In this document: positions 51,190 through 63,300 of the stretch, in pieces
Layout of the letters: each line of letters begins with the position of its first letter
How positions within the stretch are numbered: position 1 is the first letter of the stretch
NCBI RefSeq assembly: GCF_900963305.1
Contig: NC_042514.1
Location: 134,001 to 198,000, forward strand
Direction: 5' to 3'
DNA: 64,000 nt
Source: Echeneis naucrates
Lineage: Eukaryota; Chordata; Actinopteri; Carangiformes; Echeneidae
Notes under the pieces: generated by a model
The model's input: the letters and a program-made list of their open reading frames with translations, nothing else
Database searches by the model: none
What the model was told of the DNA's origin: nothing
Position numbers and translations under genes: made by a program

Positions 51190-54100
51190 TCAGTCCTCTG
51201 ATAGCAGCCTGTGGAAATGATCCTTCCTCTTCTTCAGCACCTCCCGACAATCCTCCTGGAAACACAGCACAATGAAGGGAGCCGCGTGTGTGTGTGTGTG
51301 TGTGTTGGGGGGGGGGGGGGGGGGGGGGCATACCGCCGATGACAGCTTCTCCAAGTACGGGAGGAGTTTCTGCAGCTCCTGGTCGTCTGGCGCTCCGGAC
51401 CAGTTCTTGATGGGAATCGTGTTCATCAGCTGAAAAAGGCCACTCGTTACTGGGGGGCGGAGCCTGTAACACTCACTGTGCTCACCTACAGATTTTAAAG
51501 GGCCCTTACATGGTATGGGTAGGTGTGTGGGGCGTTGTCCAGCACCACGGTCTTGGTGACGTCCCTCCCCAGGACACTCAGATCTTTGATGTAATGTCCC
51601 CGGATGCAGATGCAGTCGTCTTGATAGAGACGATGTCTGAAGGACAGACACAAACCCAATTAGGAGTGTCACTTTGACCCCCAACAGCCATTCAAACACA
51701 GCAGCAGCTCACATGCCCACACAGAGCAGAGGCATCCTGTTGGTGAGACAGTGCCCTGCTGAAAAATGTTAAAAACAAACAAAACCAACCACGTCGACAT
51801 GGACCAGGATCTAAAGCAGACTACAGGTAGATCTGGATTTGGAGACGTACCGGAACAGCTTCCTCTGGGGGTCCAGGATCTCCAGTATCTTCTCAGTGTA
51901 GTCTTTCTTTGCACATGTGTAGACAAACAGCTGGAATAGAACACAACCAAATCCACATTATCCAGAACTCAAAAGGTCCAGATAACCAAGACCACCACAC
52001 GGTCCGTCTGACTTCATCTCCGCACACATAAAAGAGAATGAGTGGTGTGACCTGAAGGCTTCAGTGTCTTTATTGGACTCTGACCTCACTGAGGACACGT
52101 ACCTCGTAGATCTTGGCCACAGACTGCAGGAACTCTCTGGCGTACGGTCGGAGGACCATGTGAACCTGAAAAGGACCTGATTCGTTTAGCTTCCGGTAAA
52201 AACTGGCTGAAACTCAGGACAACCTGACCATCAACAAGAAGTGTCACCTTGTACTGATGGTCCTGGAAGGAAGTGAGGAAGGTGAAGTCTGCATCTTCGA
52301 TGCCACTCAGGGAGCTGAACATCAGCGTCTCCTCCTGTAGACGCAATAATCATACAACTTTACATCACATAGACACACAAAGAAGGAAACTGACACCAGG
52401 ATTAGTCTAACTGTTCCTGATACAGCCACATCAATTTAAAGTGAAGAGGACGGAGAGACAGAGAGAGAGAGAGAGGAAGCTCCCGGTGTGATGTCACAGC
52501 GTGGAATCAGTGATCTGAAGGGCTGCACATTCAGATCAAAGGGATCAAAGTCAGCCATTTGTCAGCCAACCAGCAGCTTCTTACCAAACAGAGAAAATCA
52601 ATCAATCAACCAGTCAATGATGAGAGGCTGGTCTCATCTGGATCAAGACCAGTACCAGGACTGGAGGCTTTAAACTGACCAGGTCCACCACCAGTGTGGC
52701 CTCTGGGGTGCTCCTGGTCTTGGGGGGAACGTCTCTGAGTCGTGGGTGTGAGTGCTGAGACTGAGACAGGATGTTCTTGATGAAGTTGAATCTGAAGAAC
52801 AGTTTAGAAACAAGAATTACAGGAAAGACCCTGACCCAGCCCTTCAGGAGCAGGAACATCTGAAAACTGAACAATCACACCACTCACGGATCAAAGACGT
52901 CCTCATCCTCATTTCCAGCCAGAAGGTCGATGGAGCTGTAACCAAACACACCCTGTTCTGGACTCATCAACACACGATTGGACATCTGACACTTTATGTC
53001 TGCACAGGACAGAGACAGAAGATGTGTCAGTGAATGCAGTACTGAGAACCTGTTCATGTGTCATATTAACATAAAGGTTTATCTGATTCATTTGTTTAAT
53101 ATCAAATAGTAACATTATTTTTTAACATCACAGGAAATGAAGTCAGTTCTTATTTCTAAAGCAACAAATCTCCAGCTGATTTACAAAAACAAACAAAAGG
53201 GACAAATCAGCAGCCAGCGTTGACAGAGACTCTTTAGTTCATTTAAGTTCTTCCTCACTCACTCTCTTTGCTGGGCGTCAGGAAACGGACAATGGGAGAG
53301 TAGATGTTTCTGGCTGTTGAGTTGCACGGCGTCACAGTGTCCATCTCTGAGAGCATCCGTTCAGGATGCACAATGGACCTGATTGGAGTCTTGAAGCCCA
53401 AGTCTGTATGACAAGATGAGGACAAGGATCAGGACCAGGACAAGTCAGATAACCAATAAGATCATGAAGTGTTTTAGAGGTCAGGATTCAGAAAATTAAA
53501 TAGTTCCATTAAGTAAGAAACTAATTGATAATAAAGCACTACCAAACTCACCAGTTTCCTCATCATACACGGCAATGGCTCTCTTCCTTGGCCGACCATG
53601 AGGCAGCGGTTGGGTCGTCATCATGGGAATGTCATCGACTGAGTGATGGATGTCCACAGTCTGAACAACATACAGATGAAAAATAAAGAGAATCACAAGT
53701 TAACCAAAGCACTCAGATCAAATTACAACCAGACACAGACTGCAGACAGAGACTCTGACGTGCCCCTCAGAGGGACAACGTGTCCCATCAGAAGGAAGCT
53801 GCAGGGTCCTGGTTGGTGACCCGGTTTGGTTCCAGCTGGATCTCCTGACCGTCCTAACCCTCTGCAGCTTCATTAAACATGTTTAACTACGTCCCACAGG
53901 AGAAGAGGCTTCTATCTGCTTCTAAAGAAAACTAAATAAGTACAGAAGACAAAGACAAAGACAAAGAACCTGAGAAACTAGCACTGAATAAAATAAGAGC
54001 AGAAAAACCGACAGAAGGACCGAGGTTCAGTAACCGGGTCTCTTCCTGCCTTTAGCACTCCTTCGCCTCTCTTAGCTTTAAGCTAACGGTCCATGAACAC

Positions 54101-54249
54101 CTGAGCCGGACCCGGACCAGGACCAGGACCGGAGCCGTTAAACCGGCGGGATTTACCGCGCACTGAAGCGGACTCTGGCCGGCCGACAGGCGGCCTCTCC
54201 TCGGCGTCTCCGGGTAAGAAGAAACCATCTTCCGAGACCGAAGTATCAT
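51190..54249 (-). CDS. CTD small phosphatase-like (CTDSPL2-related) HAD-fold protein
   Basis: SCP/FCP1-type phosphatases dephosphorylate Ser/Thr, for example on RNA polymerase II or SMADs. Eleven coding exons (minus): 54249-54157, 53660-53552, 53403-53263, 52999-52888, 52791-52680, 52334-52248, 52165-52103, 51930-51851, 51636-51510, 51429-51334, 51255-51190; 361 aa. The start MILRSRK resembles CTDSPL2 MRLRTRK; DVFDPFNFIKN and PPKTRSTPEATLVVDL match CTDSPL2 DIFDPYYFIKH and LKTRSTPEFSLVLDL. The catalytic core follows: HMVLRPYAREFLQSVAKIYE, FVYTCAKKDYTEKILEILDP, RGHYIKDLSVLGRD and VVLDNAPHTYPYHLMNTIPI. The first catalytic Asp (D188) is present, but the usual DLDET reads DLEET. A GRPRKRA basic patch at about residues 50-56 could be a nuclear signal. 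It may be the fish gene called ctdspl3; I am not sure of the symbol. Confidence 0.88.
51285..51328. repeat. (GT)n-(G)n compound microsatellite, intronic copy
   Basis: GT repeats followed by about 22 G residues lie in the last intron of the CTDSPL2-like gene. In transcript sense the poly-C begins immediately after the donor GTATGC. Confidence 0.95.
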
Positions 54250-54480
54250 GATCCTGTTCATCCGAGATTGGATCACATCGAACAGAGTCCGGTTCGGACC
54301 GGGTCCAGCGTCCTGTCTCAGAGCCACTGTAGCTCGGCTGTAGCTCCGCCCGCCCGGCGCGGCCCCGCACAGATTCGGCTCTCCTTGAATCAGCCCGAAC
54401 GGTTTAAATCTGCCGGGGTGCGATTGGTTCAATCCTGGGGACGCTGCCGCTGGGCGGAGCTCCACTAATCCCGCTCAGTC
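54157..54480 (-). promoter_or_regulatory. first exon and CpG-rich promoter of the CTDSPL2-like gene
   Basis: The GC-rich block surrounds the initiator Met and drops sharply to AT-rich sequence beyond 54540. In-frame upstream Met at 54261 (MNRIMILRSRK) is a possible alternative start. No TATA box is evident. Confidence 0.5.
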
Positions 54481-54888
54481 CGAGGACCGGAAATGACGTT
54501 GTGGTTTACAGGAAGTTTTTATCCTCAAACGGAAAACATTTTTAACACTTAGGGATCGAAAGAGTCCCTAGTCCACCTGGACGAACTGTCTTTATGTACC
54601 TTGTTCTCAATAAAAAGATAGTTGGGAAAAAAACATTTAATTCCAAACACGGAACACAGCCAAATAACAAATAAAACCTGCTTCGTGGAAATCTGTCAGA
54701 TTACACTACAGAGCCAGTTAAAACAGATTGACGATGAGAAGATGGTTCATTAAAATCTCACAAAATATAAAACTACAACATTTAAAAAAAATTCTGCGTC
54801 CATCATCATTATTATATATATATTATATATAAAACATTATTTAATATTAGCATAGATTACAAGTTTGCATATCTTGGATGTAAAAGTG

Positions 54889-56340
54889 TCACACTATGCA
54901 AAGATGATGAAATTGCAGATCTTCAACATAAAACTGAGAAGCACAATCAGACATAACTTGCCAGGGGGAATCAGAGTGATAATAATAAATTATTGATAAC
55001 AAATGTTTCATTGGGCTTTGTCTTATTTCTATTATTGTCAAAGAGACCAAACAGCACCTCCCTCCAAAACAGTTTAAACTCTTTTTAATATTGTTGGCAA
55101 TAAAATTACAGATATCAATCCAAAAGCTTTGGACAATTGGGCAGTGCCAAAATAATTGAGTAACTGTTTCAACATTCCCAGAGAAGAAATGGCATTTCAC
55201 ATCAATGTCTCTTTTAAATTTCTTTACAATATGATCATTAGACGAGTAAAACCTATGAATTATTTTAAAGGAAATATCTATAACTTTGTTAGTCAACAGG
55301 TATCGGTTGGGAAAGAGCCAGACCTTTTTCCAGTCAATATGTTCCATGAATTTATTCCAATATGAAACCATGTATGGAACTGTAATGACATCCCTTTTAA
55401 ACAAGGACCTAATCTCTTTATTATTCTTACTGTGGTTGCAGGATGAACAAATCTTACCAACTGTGGTGTCAGTCAAAGATAACAGGGGTAATTGTCGGGT
55501 TTCCACTCTTGGTTGAGATCTGAATAACATGTAAACACCAGGAGAGATCACTCCATATACTTTTGCATAGTCTCCAGGTGACACAGGGGTAATATTCTCT
55601 TCTAGAAACTCATGATAGGAGTAGAGACAACCCACCTTGTTAAATAACTGAGCAACATATATGATGTTATTAAACTAGTATTCAATAAAAAGGGATTTGT
55701 GTTTAAACAATATGTTGTTCCATATTTGATATTTATGAGGTGAAAAGTTGTATTTGAAAATAAGAGACCATGAAAGGAAGGCCAGGGGGTGAAAGGATGA
55801 AATTTTTATTGGGATTTTATCAATATTGTAGTTACATGTTAAGAAAAAAATGTAACCCACCAAGTTTAGATAGAATATGGAAGGGTATGATATTCCATAT
55901 AGTGTCAGGGTTTTTAAAAAAGTGCTTCAGCCAATTTATCTTAAAAGTGTCATTTAAGATACAGAAATCTAAAAAAAATTTAGTCCACCATTTTCATAGT
56001 CATTCGTTAGAACAGATTTCTTCACGAGTTGTATTTTTCCACAAAAAATTGAAAAGAAGCTTGTCAACCACAGTAATAAGTTTGTTGTCTGTATACAGAG
56101 ATAGAGATACATACGTTTGGCGTGATATACCTTCTGTCTTAGTAAGTAGAACTCTACCTCTGAGAGAGATCCCGTAATAGCCACTGGTACAGCTTCTTTT
56201 GTTGTTTGTTTTTTTGAATAATAGGATTGAAGTTCAGTTCTTTTAGTTGGTCCTTAATAATTATAATACCCAGGTAAACAAGTTCATTTTTGACTGAGAT
56301 ACTGCAAACATCATTATTATTAAAGCTGCTTCTCACTCTG
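54889..56340 (-). mobile_element. 5'-truncated L1-like (Tx1-type) LINE remnant
   Basis: A 248-codon open frame (55635-54889) reads ITPVSPGDYAKVYGVI, YMVSYWNKFMEHIDWKKVW and ETVTQLFWHCPIVQSFWIDI, the C-terminal domain of fish L1-like ORF2. Further frames upstream give QIWNNILFKHKSLFIEY (55863-55675), KSVLTNDYENGGLNFF (56184-55969) and ELNFNPIIQKNKQQKKLYQWLLRDLSQRG (in parts, 56336-56154). These appear in the expected order for a minus-strand element, separated by a few stops and frame changes. The reverse-transcriptase core and ORF1 are missing. It lies between the CTDSPL2-like promoter and arid3a. Confidence 0.8.
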
Positions 56341-58134
56341 GACAGGTCTCCAGACAGAGATCAACAACCACTCACACCTACGGATAGTTTAGAGTCAACA
56401 ATGAACCCAAACAGGATGTTTGTGGAGGCCCCAGGCTGGGAACCCAACTGTTAGAAGGCCTGACGTTATGCTGCTATTATAAAATGTATGATCAACACTA
56501 AATTGTTTGTCTGTTCCTTTAGATGATGATGAGTCTGTAATTTCAGCATTTATACAACAACTGATGGTTTGGATGTTTGATTTTTCTTTCAGTCGATCAG
56601 TATCAATATTCACTTCTTGTCCAAATTATGTCAACCAACCAACTAACAAGTAATGAGTATGTTATTACACGTTTTTGATCATTATGGCCTCAGTGTGACT
56701 TGCGTTAACATCAATAATAAAAGACTGATGTGGGACTTTCAGACACTAGAACATGACTATGAAGATCATTTTAATGAAACCGTGAACATTACCAGGTTTG
56801 ATAACTTGTAAAAAACATTTGAAACACTGCTGACATTTAAGAAAGATTATATTTTATTAGTTTCAGGATTCAAAATAAAAGTATTCACACAAACACATAT
56901 TGAGTAAATAGATAAGAGTCGCTCTTCACCTGTCAAAAAAAAAAAAAAAAAAAAAAAAAGAAGGGGTCGGGGGGGGTTCATCAAAAATGTAATCATTTAT
57001 AGAAAAAGGAGGATTAAGCACACATGGACAGAACAGACTGAAGTCAGTACTGATTCTGTTCAGTACTTGTTGTAGTACTGGTAGTATTTAGCTGGAGTGG
57101 AGCTTCCTGTTGTTGGGGCCCAAAAACCTGAAGTGGAGGGGGTGATCCTTTCTGTCACCAACCAGGGTGGAACGTTTACAGGTTTAGAACTGTCACATCT
57201 CAGAAATATTCTGGGGTGCTGGCACCCAGGCCCCTATGAAGCCCCCACCCTGTAACCGAGGCCCTCAATAGGTTAAATGCATCAAAATGGAGGCAGAGGT
57301 AGATTTTCCTGAGCAAGTTAAAGACAAGAGACAAAACCTTGTTTCAGTTCTGACATTTAGATGCATGTGAAACCTCCGCACACACATCACATGCTTCCCT
57401 AAAGTAATCACATATCATCATCATCACTATATCAATAAATCTGTCTACATGTAATCTCTGCGTGCAGGGTCTCTACAGCAAATCCAAAAAAGGCAAAGAG
57501 CCAAACACAAACAAGAGAAACGTGATATAATCCAGAGTCCCAATAAACCAAAAGAAGAATCTAAGTCATGAATCTTAGAGATACGGGTCATTTCACAGAA
57601 GGCATCTTGTTATTCTCTCCTCCTTTTTCTTCTCCAGAGTCCACCTGAGGAGGGTCAGCACTGAGTCCAGGCTGAGCCGTGGACCAGCCTGGATGTGAGC
57701 TGAGTCCGGCTGGTCCCTTTCTGAGCTCCAGCTCAGTGGGGAGTGAAAGCAGCAACATTTTCAGACCCAACACCTGAGGATGGTGAGTGGGGGTGGGAGG
57801 GAAGGTGTGACCTGTACAACAGCACCTGAACGCACCACAATAACAAACCAAGCGGAGCTTGTAACTGCATGAACAACAACAATAATGTGACTGATTCTAA
57901 ACTAACAACCAAAGCTCATTGATTATTCAGCAATTGATTTATTTCAATAATCCTTCATTAATTAACGATCATGATCTGAAATCATTTGGAGGAAAACTTA
58001 CTGTTTTACTGATTGTCTGTGGTTTTAAAATATCTTTCAAGTCAAACTCTACTAAACCAGTATGTACATTCTCCAGGATTCTCCAGGGTGAAGCACATGA
58101 AGCTATGAACATGTGCGAAAACAGGTCAAAATGC

Positions 58135-58156
58135 TAACCCTAACCCTAACCCTAAC
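58135..58156. repeat. short interstitial telomere-like repeat
   Basis: CTAACCCTAACCCTAACCCTAA occurs as three to four units of the vertebrate telomere hexamer. Shorter inverse runs occur at 3661-3676 and 15525-15539. Confidence 0.85.
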
Positions 58157-59929
58157 TGTGATAGAGCTGCAGCTCCACTGATCAGATGTAATGTCTCTCA
58201 GACTTGATCAATAGTTTGCCAATAAACATGGATGGAGGGGGGTCAAAAGGTCACAGGGTCAAATCTAAAGAGACTGTGTTGACATTCTTTACATTGATTG
58301 ATTGTACCCCCCCGTCTGATTGTCAGCATCACCACCTCCGGTGACATTGTGACTTGTTCAGGTTTAAGTCTTTGATCAGGGAATTGAACCTTCCACCTCT
58401 GCTGCTCAGAGACACAAACACCATGGAGAAAAATCATCATCATCACCGTTGTCGTCGATGTCATTGTCTCTGGACACTATAAAGCTTCAAACCAATAAGA
58501 AGTTTGCTTTTCTCTTTGTGTCCTGTAGGTGGCAGGACAATGCTGGTTCACTTGCTTTGGATTGAAGAGGAGCCAACAGGTCAGATTCAGACCCCTGCCA
58601 CTTCCCTGAACTGTCACCATGGAAACATTGGTTCATCCAGTGACTTCCTGTTTCTTTCTGATTTTAAAAATGAAATGATAAAGATCTAGTTTCATAGTTT
58701 TATTTTGTAGGAGAAGAACAGCAATTTTTTCCTGCTGGACTTAAAGCATCATGTTTGTGTTTCTGAACCAAACTACGTCTCGCTCCATGAACCGGGATCC
58801 AGGCCTGTGGCCTTAAGGCTTCACACACAAAACCTGATTAACTTCCTACTATCAGTAGGAACGAGGCAACTGGTTGGGGGGGATGGGGTCAAAGTTCAAA
58901 TAGCTCAGTGATTGATCCGTTTCAGCAGCTGATGAGGACACGTCTGATCAACCTGCTCTTCATCAGCCGCTCTCAGACTGGTCCTCATACAGCTCCAGGT
59001 AAGAAGCACTTGGATCTGAAGTCGCAGCAACACAAAATATATAAGACAACAGAACGTTGAATCGACGTTCAAAACAATATGAACCAAAATATCTTATCTC
59101 CAAACCTCCGATTGTCCCTGTGGGCGTCATCACGATGACACACTCACAGTTTTCCTGTTTCCTGTTTCTACAAATACATGTAAGCATCTGACTTTAAGAT
59201 GATCACGCCACGAAAAGGCTGAGTCATAAAAAAGACAACATGGGTCTTTCTGCAGAAAAGGGGAAGCAGAGAATTGTTGGAAATGGTACAAAGCAACAAG
59301 ACACCTGAACACAGAGGAAGTCCAGCGTGTCAAGGCGCAGCAGTGTGAACAGTGAGCCGGCGTCACACCTGCGGTTGCCATACATATGAAGTGAACTGGC
59401 CTCATGTCAACCGACAGGTGATGTTTCAATAGCGATGGCTGCAGCTCAGCCACGTAGCTTTTCAGCTAACAAGCTAAACCACTGTAAGTCTGGGAGCATC
59501 AATAATAATAATAAAAATAATAAAAACCAATAATGGATCAATGCATCAATAAGTGGATCCCTGATTCCTGAGGTCCAGACGTTCGACTGATGATGTGTAA
59601 CTGGTACACAACGGGAGTGAAAACCTGCCCTGACTCACAACACGTGAATAAGTTTCCAAGGTTTTACACCAAATGAGGTCACAGTGGTACGTGGTTATAC
59701 GCCCTGAAGAAACAACATATACCTTTAAAGCTTTTCTGATTCAAAATAGATTATATTCATATTTTCTTTTTGATATAATTCTAAATATATAGATTTGTTT
59801 CCTGCAGTGAAAGTTGTTAAAGATTAAAATGATAAACACAACAGAGAATAAAAATAATGAAAACGACACTGAGAACTTAGAATAAAATTAAAAAACCCTA
59901 AGGGATGAAAACTTGCTGTCAGTCAGTAG

Positions 59930-59930
<1 letters not shown>

Positions 59931-59969
<39 letters not shown>
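59931..59969. repeat. (TG)n microsatellite
   Basis: Nineteen uninterrupted TG units lie downstream of the arid3a stop codon. Confidence 0.95.
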
Positions 59970-59972
<3 letters not shown>

Positions 59973-60320
59973 CAGTGCATTACCCTTCCTAGTTCTGGCC
60001 ACCTCCTTTGTTCTGTACATTTGTGTAGAAATAAATAATGCACGTGCTGTGCAGACGTCTTTGTGTAGCATATACTGGCTCTCAGTTATGATATTGTTTT
60101 TTACAGAATTATTTTGGCGACAAAGAACAGAGAGGTGAGTTTATGAGAGAAAACCTGAGATAGTGTACTTCAAGTGTTCAACTTCCTGTCCGCGTCACGG
60201 TTCTTCTCTTTTTGGCATCAGTGATGAAGGAAATGAGGTTGGTTTTTGGCTTCTCGTAGCGTGGTCATTGAAAAAGAGAAAATAAAATAGAAAAGGAAGA
60301 AGGTAACGGCTGTGGGTTTG

Positions 60321-63300
60321 TTAAGACATTGTGTTACTGGAGGTTGAGGTTGAGGTAGGTGTGTTCTCCTGCTGCAGAGCGCCGGGATGAATGCCGCTCA
60401 CCGAGCTTGAGACAGTCATCCCAGGCGTTCCAGATGAGGCTGACCCCGCCGCTGCCTGGGCAAACAGAACACCTGGACAGGAAGTGACAAGAGGGACACA
60501 GGGCAGTTAACAGAAGGTCAACTTTCAAATCTAACTTACAAGAGCAGTTCAACTTTTATTTTTTTTGACAGTTGGAGGAAATGAGCTGAGCACAAAGACA
60601 GAGACATCTTCTCATGGTGATGGCGGCACTGCTCACCGGTGTACATCACGCCGTTCAGCTCCAGCGACATACTGATGCTGCTGCTGCTGCTGGTGGTGAG
60701 ATTCAGGGCCGAGTCCTGTCTGCCGTCTGTCAGAGGGAAACTCTGTTAATTCTCTTTCTGTTCCTGTTCATTTCTCAGTGATCCAGACCAGGAAAGGTTC
60801 TTATTGTTTGTGTGAATTAGAAAAGTCAGCTATCGGTTACGGACCACCCCCACAGACTAAACAGGTCAATAAACTCTGCTGCTGCAGGTGACTTCCTCCC
60901 TGCTCGTCTGTGGTTTGTGTAACAGCAGAGTGTCACTGACAGTCAGAAAACATGAAGTACTGAAACTGAATAAAACTCTAATCTGCTGATGACTAAGATG
61001 AAACCGCACAGAAACGATGTTCTATCTGATTCTGACATTCATTGTCATCATCAGCCCAGATGACGATCTAACCTGTTTCCTACTTTCTGTTACTAACCAA
61101 GACAAACCAACTGAATAACTTAATTGAAGACATTTTTAACTGCTTAATTAACAGGAAGTGTCTCTTCTTCCATCAGCTGATTGGTCCAGTCCGATCTCAA
61201 ACTGACTTTAGTGATAAACTGATGAGCCGAGTTAGTCCAGAACTTGGGTCAGTCTGACTCCGACTGGAGCTCTGTTGCTTTCCTTCTGTGTGTTTATCCA
61301 TCCATTCTCATCAATGGACAAAAACAATGAGCAGAACTCCAGAGGGCTGAACTATGAAGGAAGCTCAACAGAACCAGGCTTTCTTTGGGTGAGCTTGCTC
61401 CACAAAGCCAAAGCTCCAACCAGAGATAACGAGTATCTCGACGGTGGTTATCAACTTGATTCATCGGCCCAGGCTTTCCTCAGCAGGCTCTGTGCACATT
61501 CACATAAAAATGGGCCTTTAGGCGTCATTTGACGTCATTTCTGCAGAAAAATTGTCTAATTACGTGCCGCATATTTCAGCCAAGAGAAGCAGATTATGAT
61601 AATGGAGAGCTAAGAAGAGTTCAGACCGATAAGAACAGCTAAAAACAACACTGTTTCTACAAACAAGGCATGAGAGGGAGCCTGACTAAAATATTCTGAT
61701 TGTGTAAGTTAATACAGCCGATATAATATATATTACGTATTATCATATGACTTTAATTCCCTCGCTGACATTGTCTCACAATGAAGGATACATGGAAATC
61801 ACTTAGATTAGGGCCAAATCAAAGTGAGATTTATTTGATTTGTCTTATTTGTGATGAAGTTTAAGCAATTTTCTAATTGGTGTTCTATTAGTTGTAGTGC
61901 CAGCAGGGCAAAACTGGACCAAGCACAAAAATATAATCCAAAGTGGTATTTGCTGTATTTGCTGTCCATTTATCCCTCTTTTAGTGGCTTGTGGATGATA
62001 CACTACGTAACATATTAAGTGTTAATATTATTTTAAGCAAACAAGAAGAAAAATGAGAGGAGAAAGACTGGAGGGGCCGCCTCAGCAGATTACACGGCCT
62101 CAGAGGAGCTGGATCATGGAGGGGATACAAGCAGGTATTCAGTCAGACCCTGGAGCTGGCAGCTCCCAGCAGCTGTTCTTTGTTCAAGGGATGTATAAGT
62201 GCTTTGGTGGTAAAATACTACATGCATATTTATTGTTTCTCAGATGAGAAAAGTCTATTTTACAGCTGAGGGACACACATTAGTGTTGCTCAGGCTGCCA
62301 GCACACACCTTTGCTGGCCCCCAAACATAGGTAACTGTCAAAGTTGTCATGTACTTTTACATGAACAGCTCAATGTCCTATTAATACAGTTTGGAGCAGA
62401 CAATATGAGGGCCCTCTATAGAAGGAATCTAGAGCTGGATAATCAGAAAAAAGAGCTGGAAATCAAGAAACTTAGACTTGAGATTGAGCAACTGGAGTAT
62501 GAGAGTAAGGTACTGCATTAAATGGTACTTTAAAATATTTTGTTAAACATGATTGACATTTTATACTCATGACTTTTCCTTTTCCAGAACTTTAATAAAT
62601 AATAAAACATATCCTGAGATTGGTGTTTTTTTTATTGGGTGAAAAACTGCTACTGATGGTAGCATGCTGTAAATGCATGGTTTTGTTTGGTCCCATTACT
62701 TCTACATGGTTCAACAAGATTACATATGTAACTTATTCCCTCAGGTGAGAATCTGTACTGCTCAGAGAGAATATCATCCAAAAACACTAACAGATCACTC
62801 CAGTCCAGAAAAGCTCTCTCCCTCCGAAGAGCTCATAAATTCACTGGCTCTTCCAGAAACACTGAGCTCATGTTCGGGGAGGATGATCGGTGAAGTCAGC
62901 GCTTTTTATAGCCAACTTCAAGCCGCAAGTCAGAACAAAAACTGGACCAGACCAGGTTATGTTCGCAGCATCAGTTACCATGGTGATACAGACAGCCTCA
63001 ACGAGAGCTGCCTTCGTGACACAGAAAAGTCTGATTTTAGGCTCAACATAGCTCGATAAGGCACTAATCTCACTTTGTAGTTCACCCGTCTGATCAGATA
63101 AAGATAGAAATATCAGATCAGCTGTAGAACAACCCAAACTCATAAGAGGAACTTTTCTTTGGTTATTCTGCTTTACACAGTTTTTATCAGGAAAATAAGG
63201 AAACATTCAGAGTGTTTTTAGTGAGTTCTTGTTTTCTTTTCTTTTTTTCTATTATTTTTATAGCCATGTTTTCTGAACATATACATACAAGCCCCACAAA

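Larger units (their letters stand above)
56841..60320 (-). other. arid3a: arid3a downstream region, possible long 3' UTR
   Basis: About 3.5 kb after the arid3a stop codon holds no convincing gene. A minus-strand AATAAA-like signal (TTTTATT near 56850) sits far from the stop, so a long UTR is possible but unproven. The stretch includes an A tract (56935-56959), a telomere-like run (58135-58156), and a (GT)n array (59931-59969). Confidence 0.35.
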
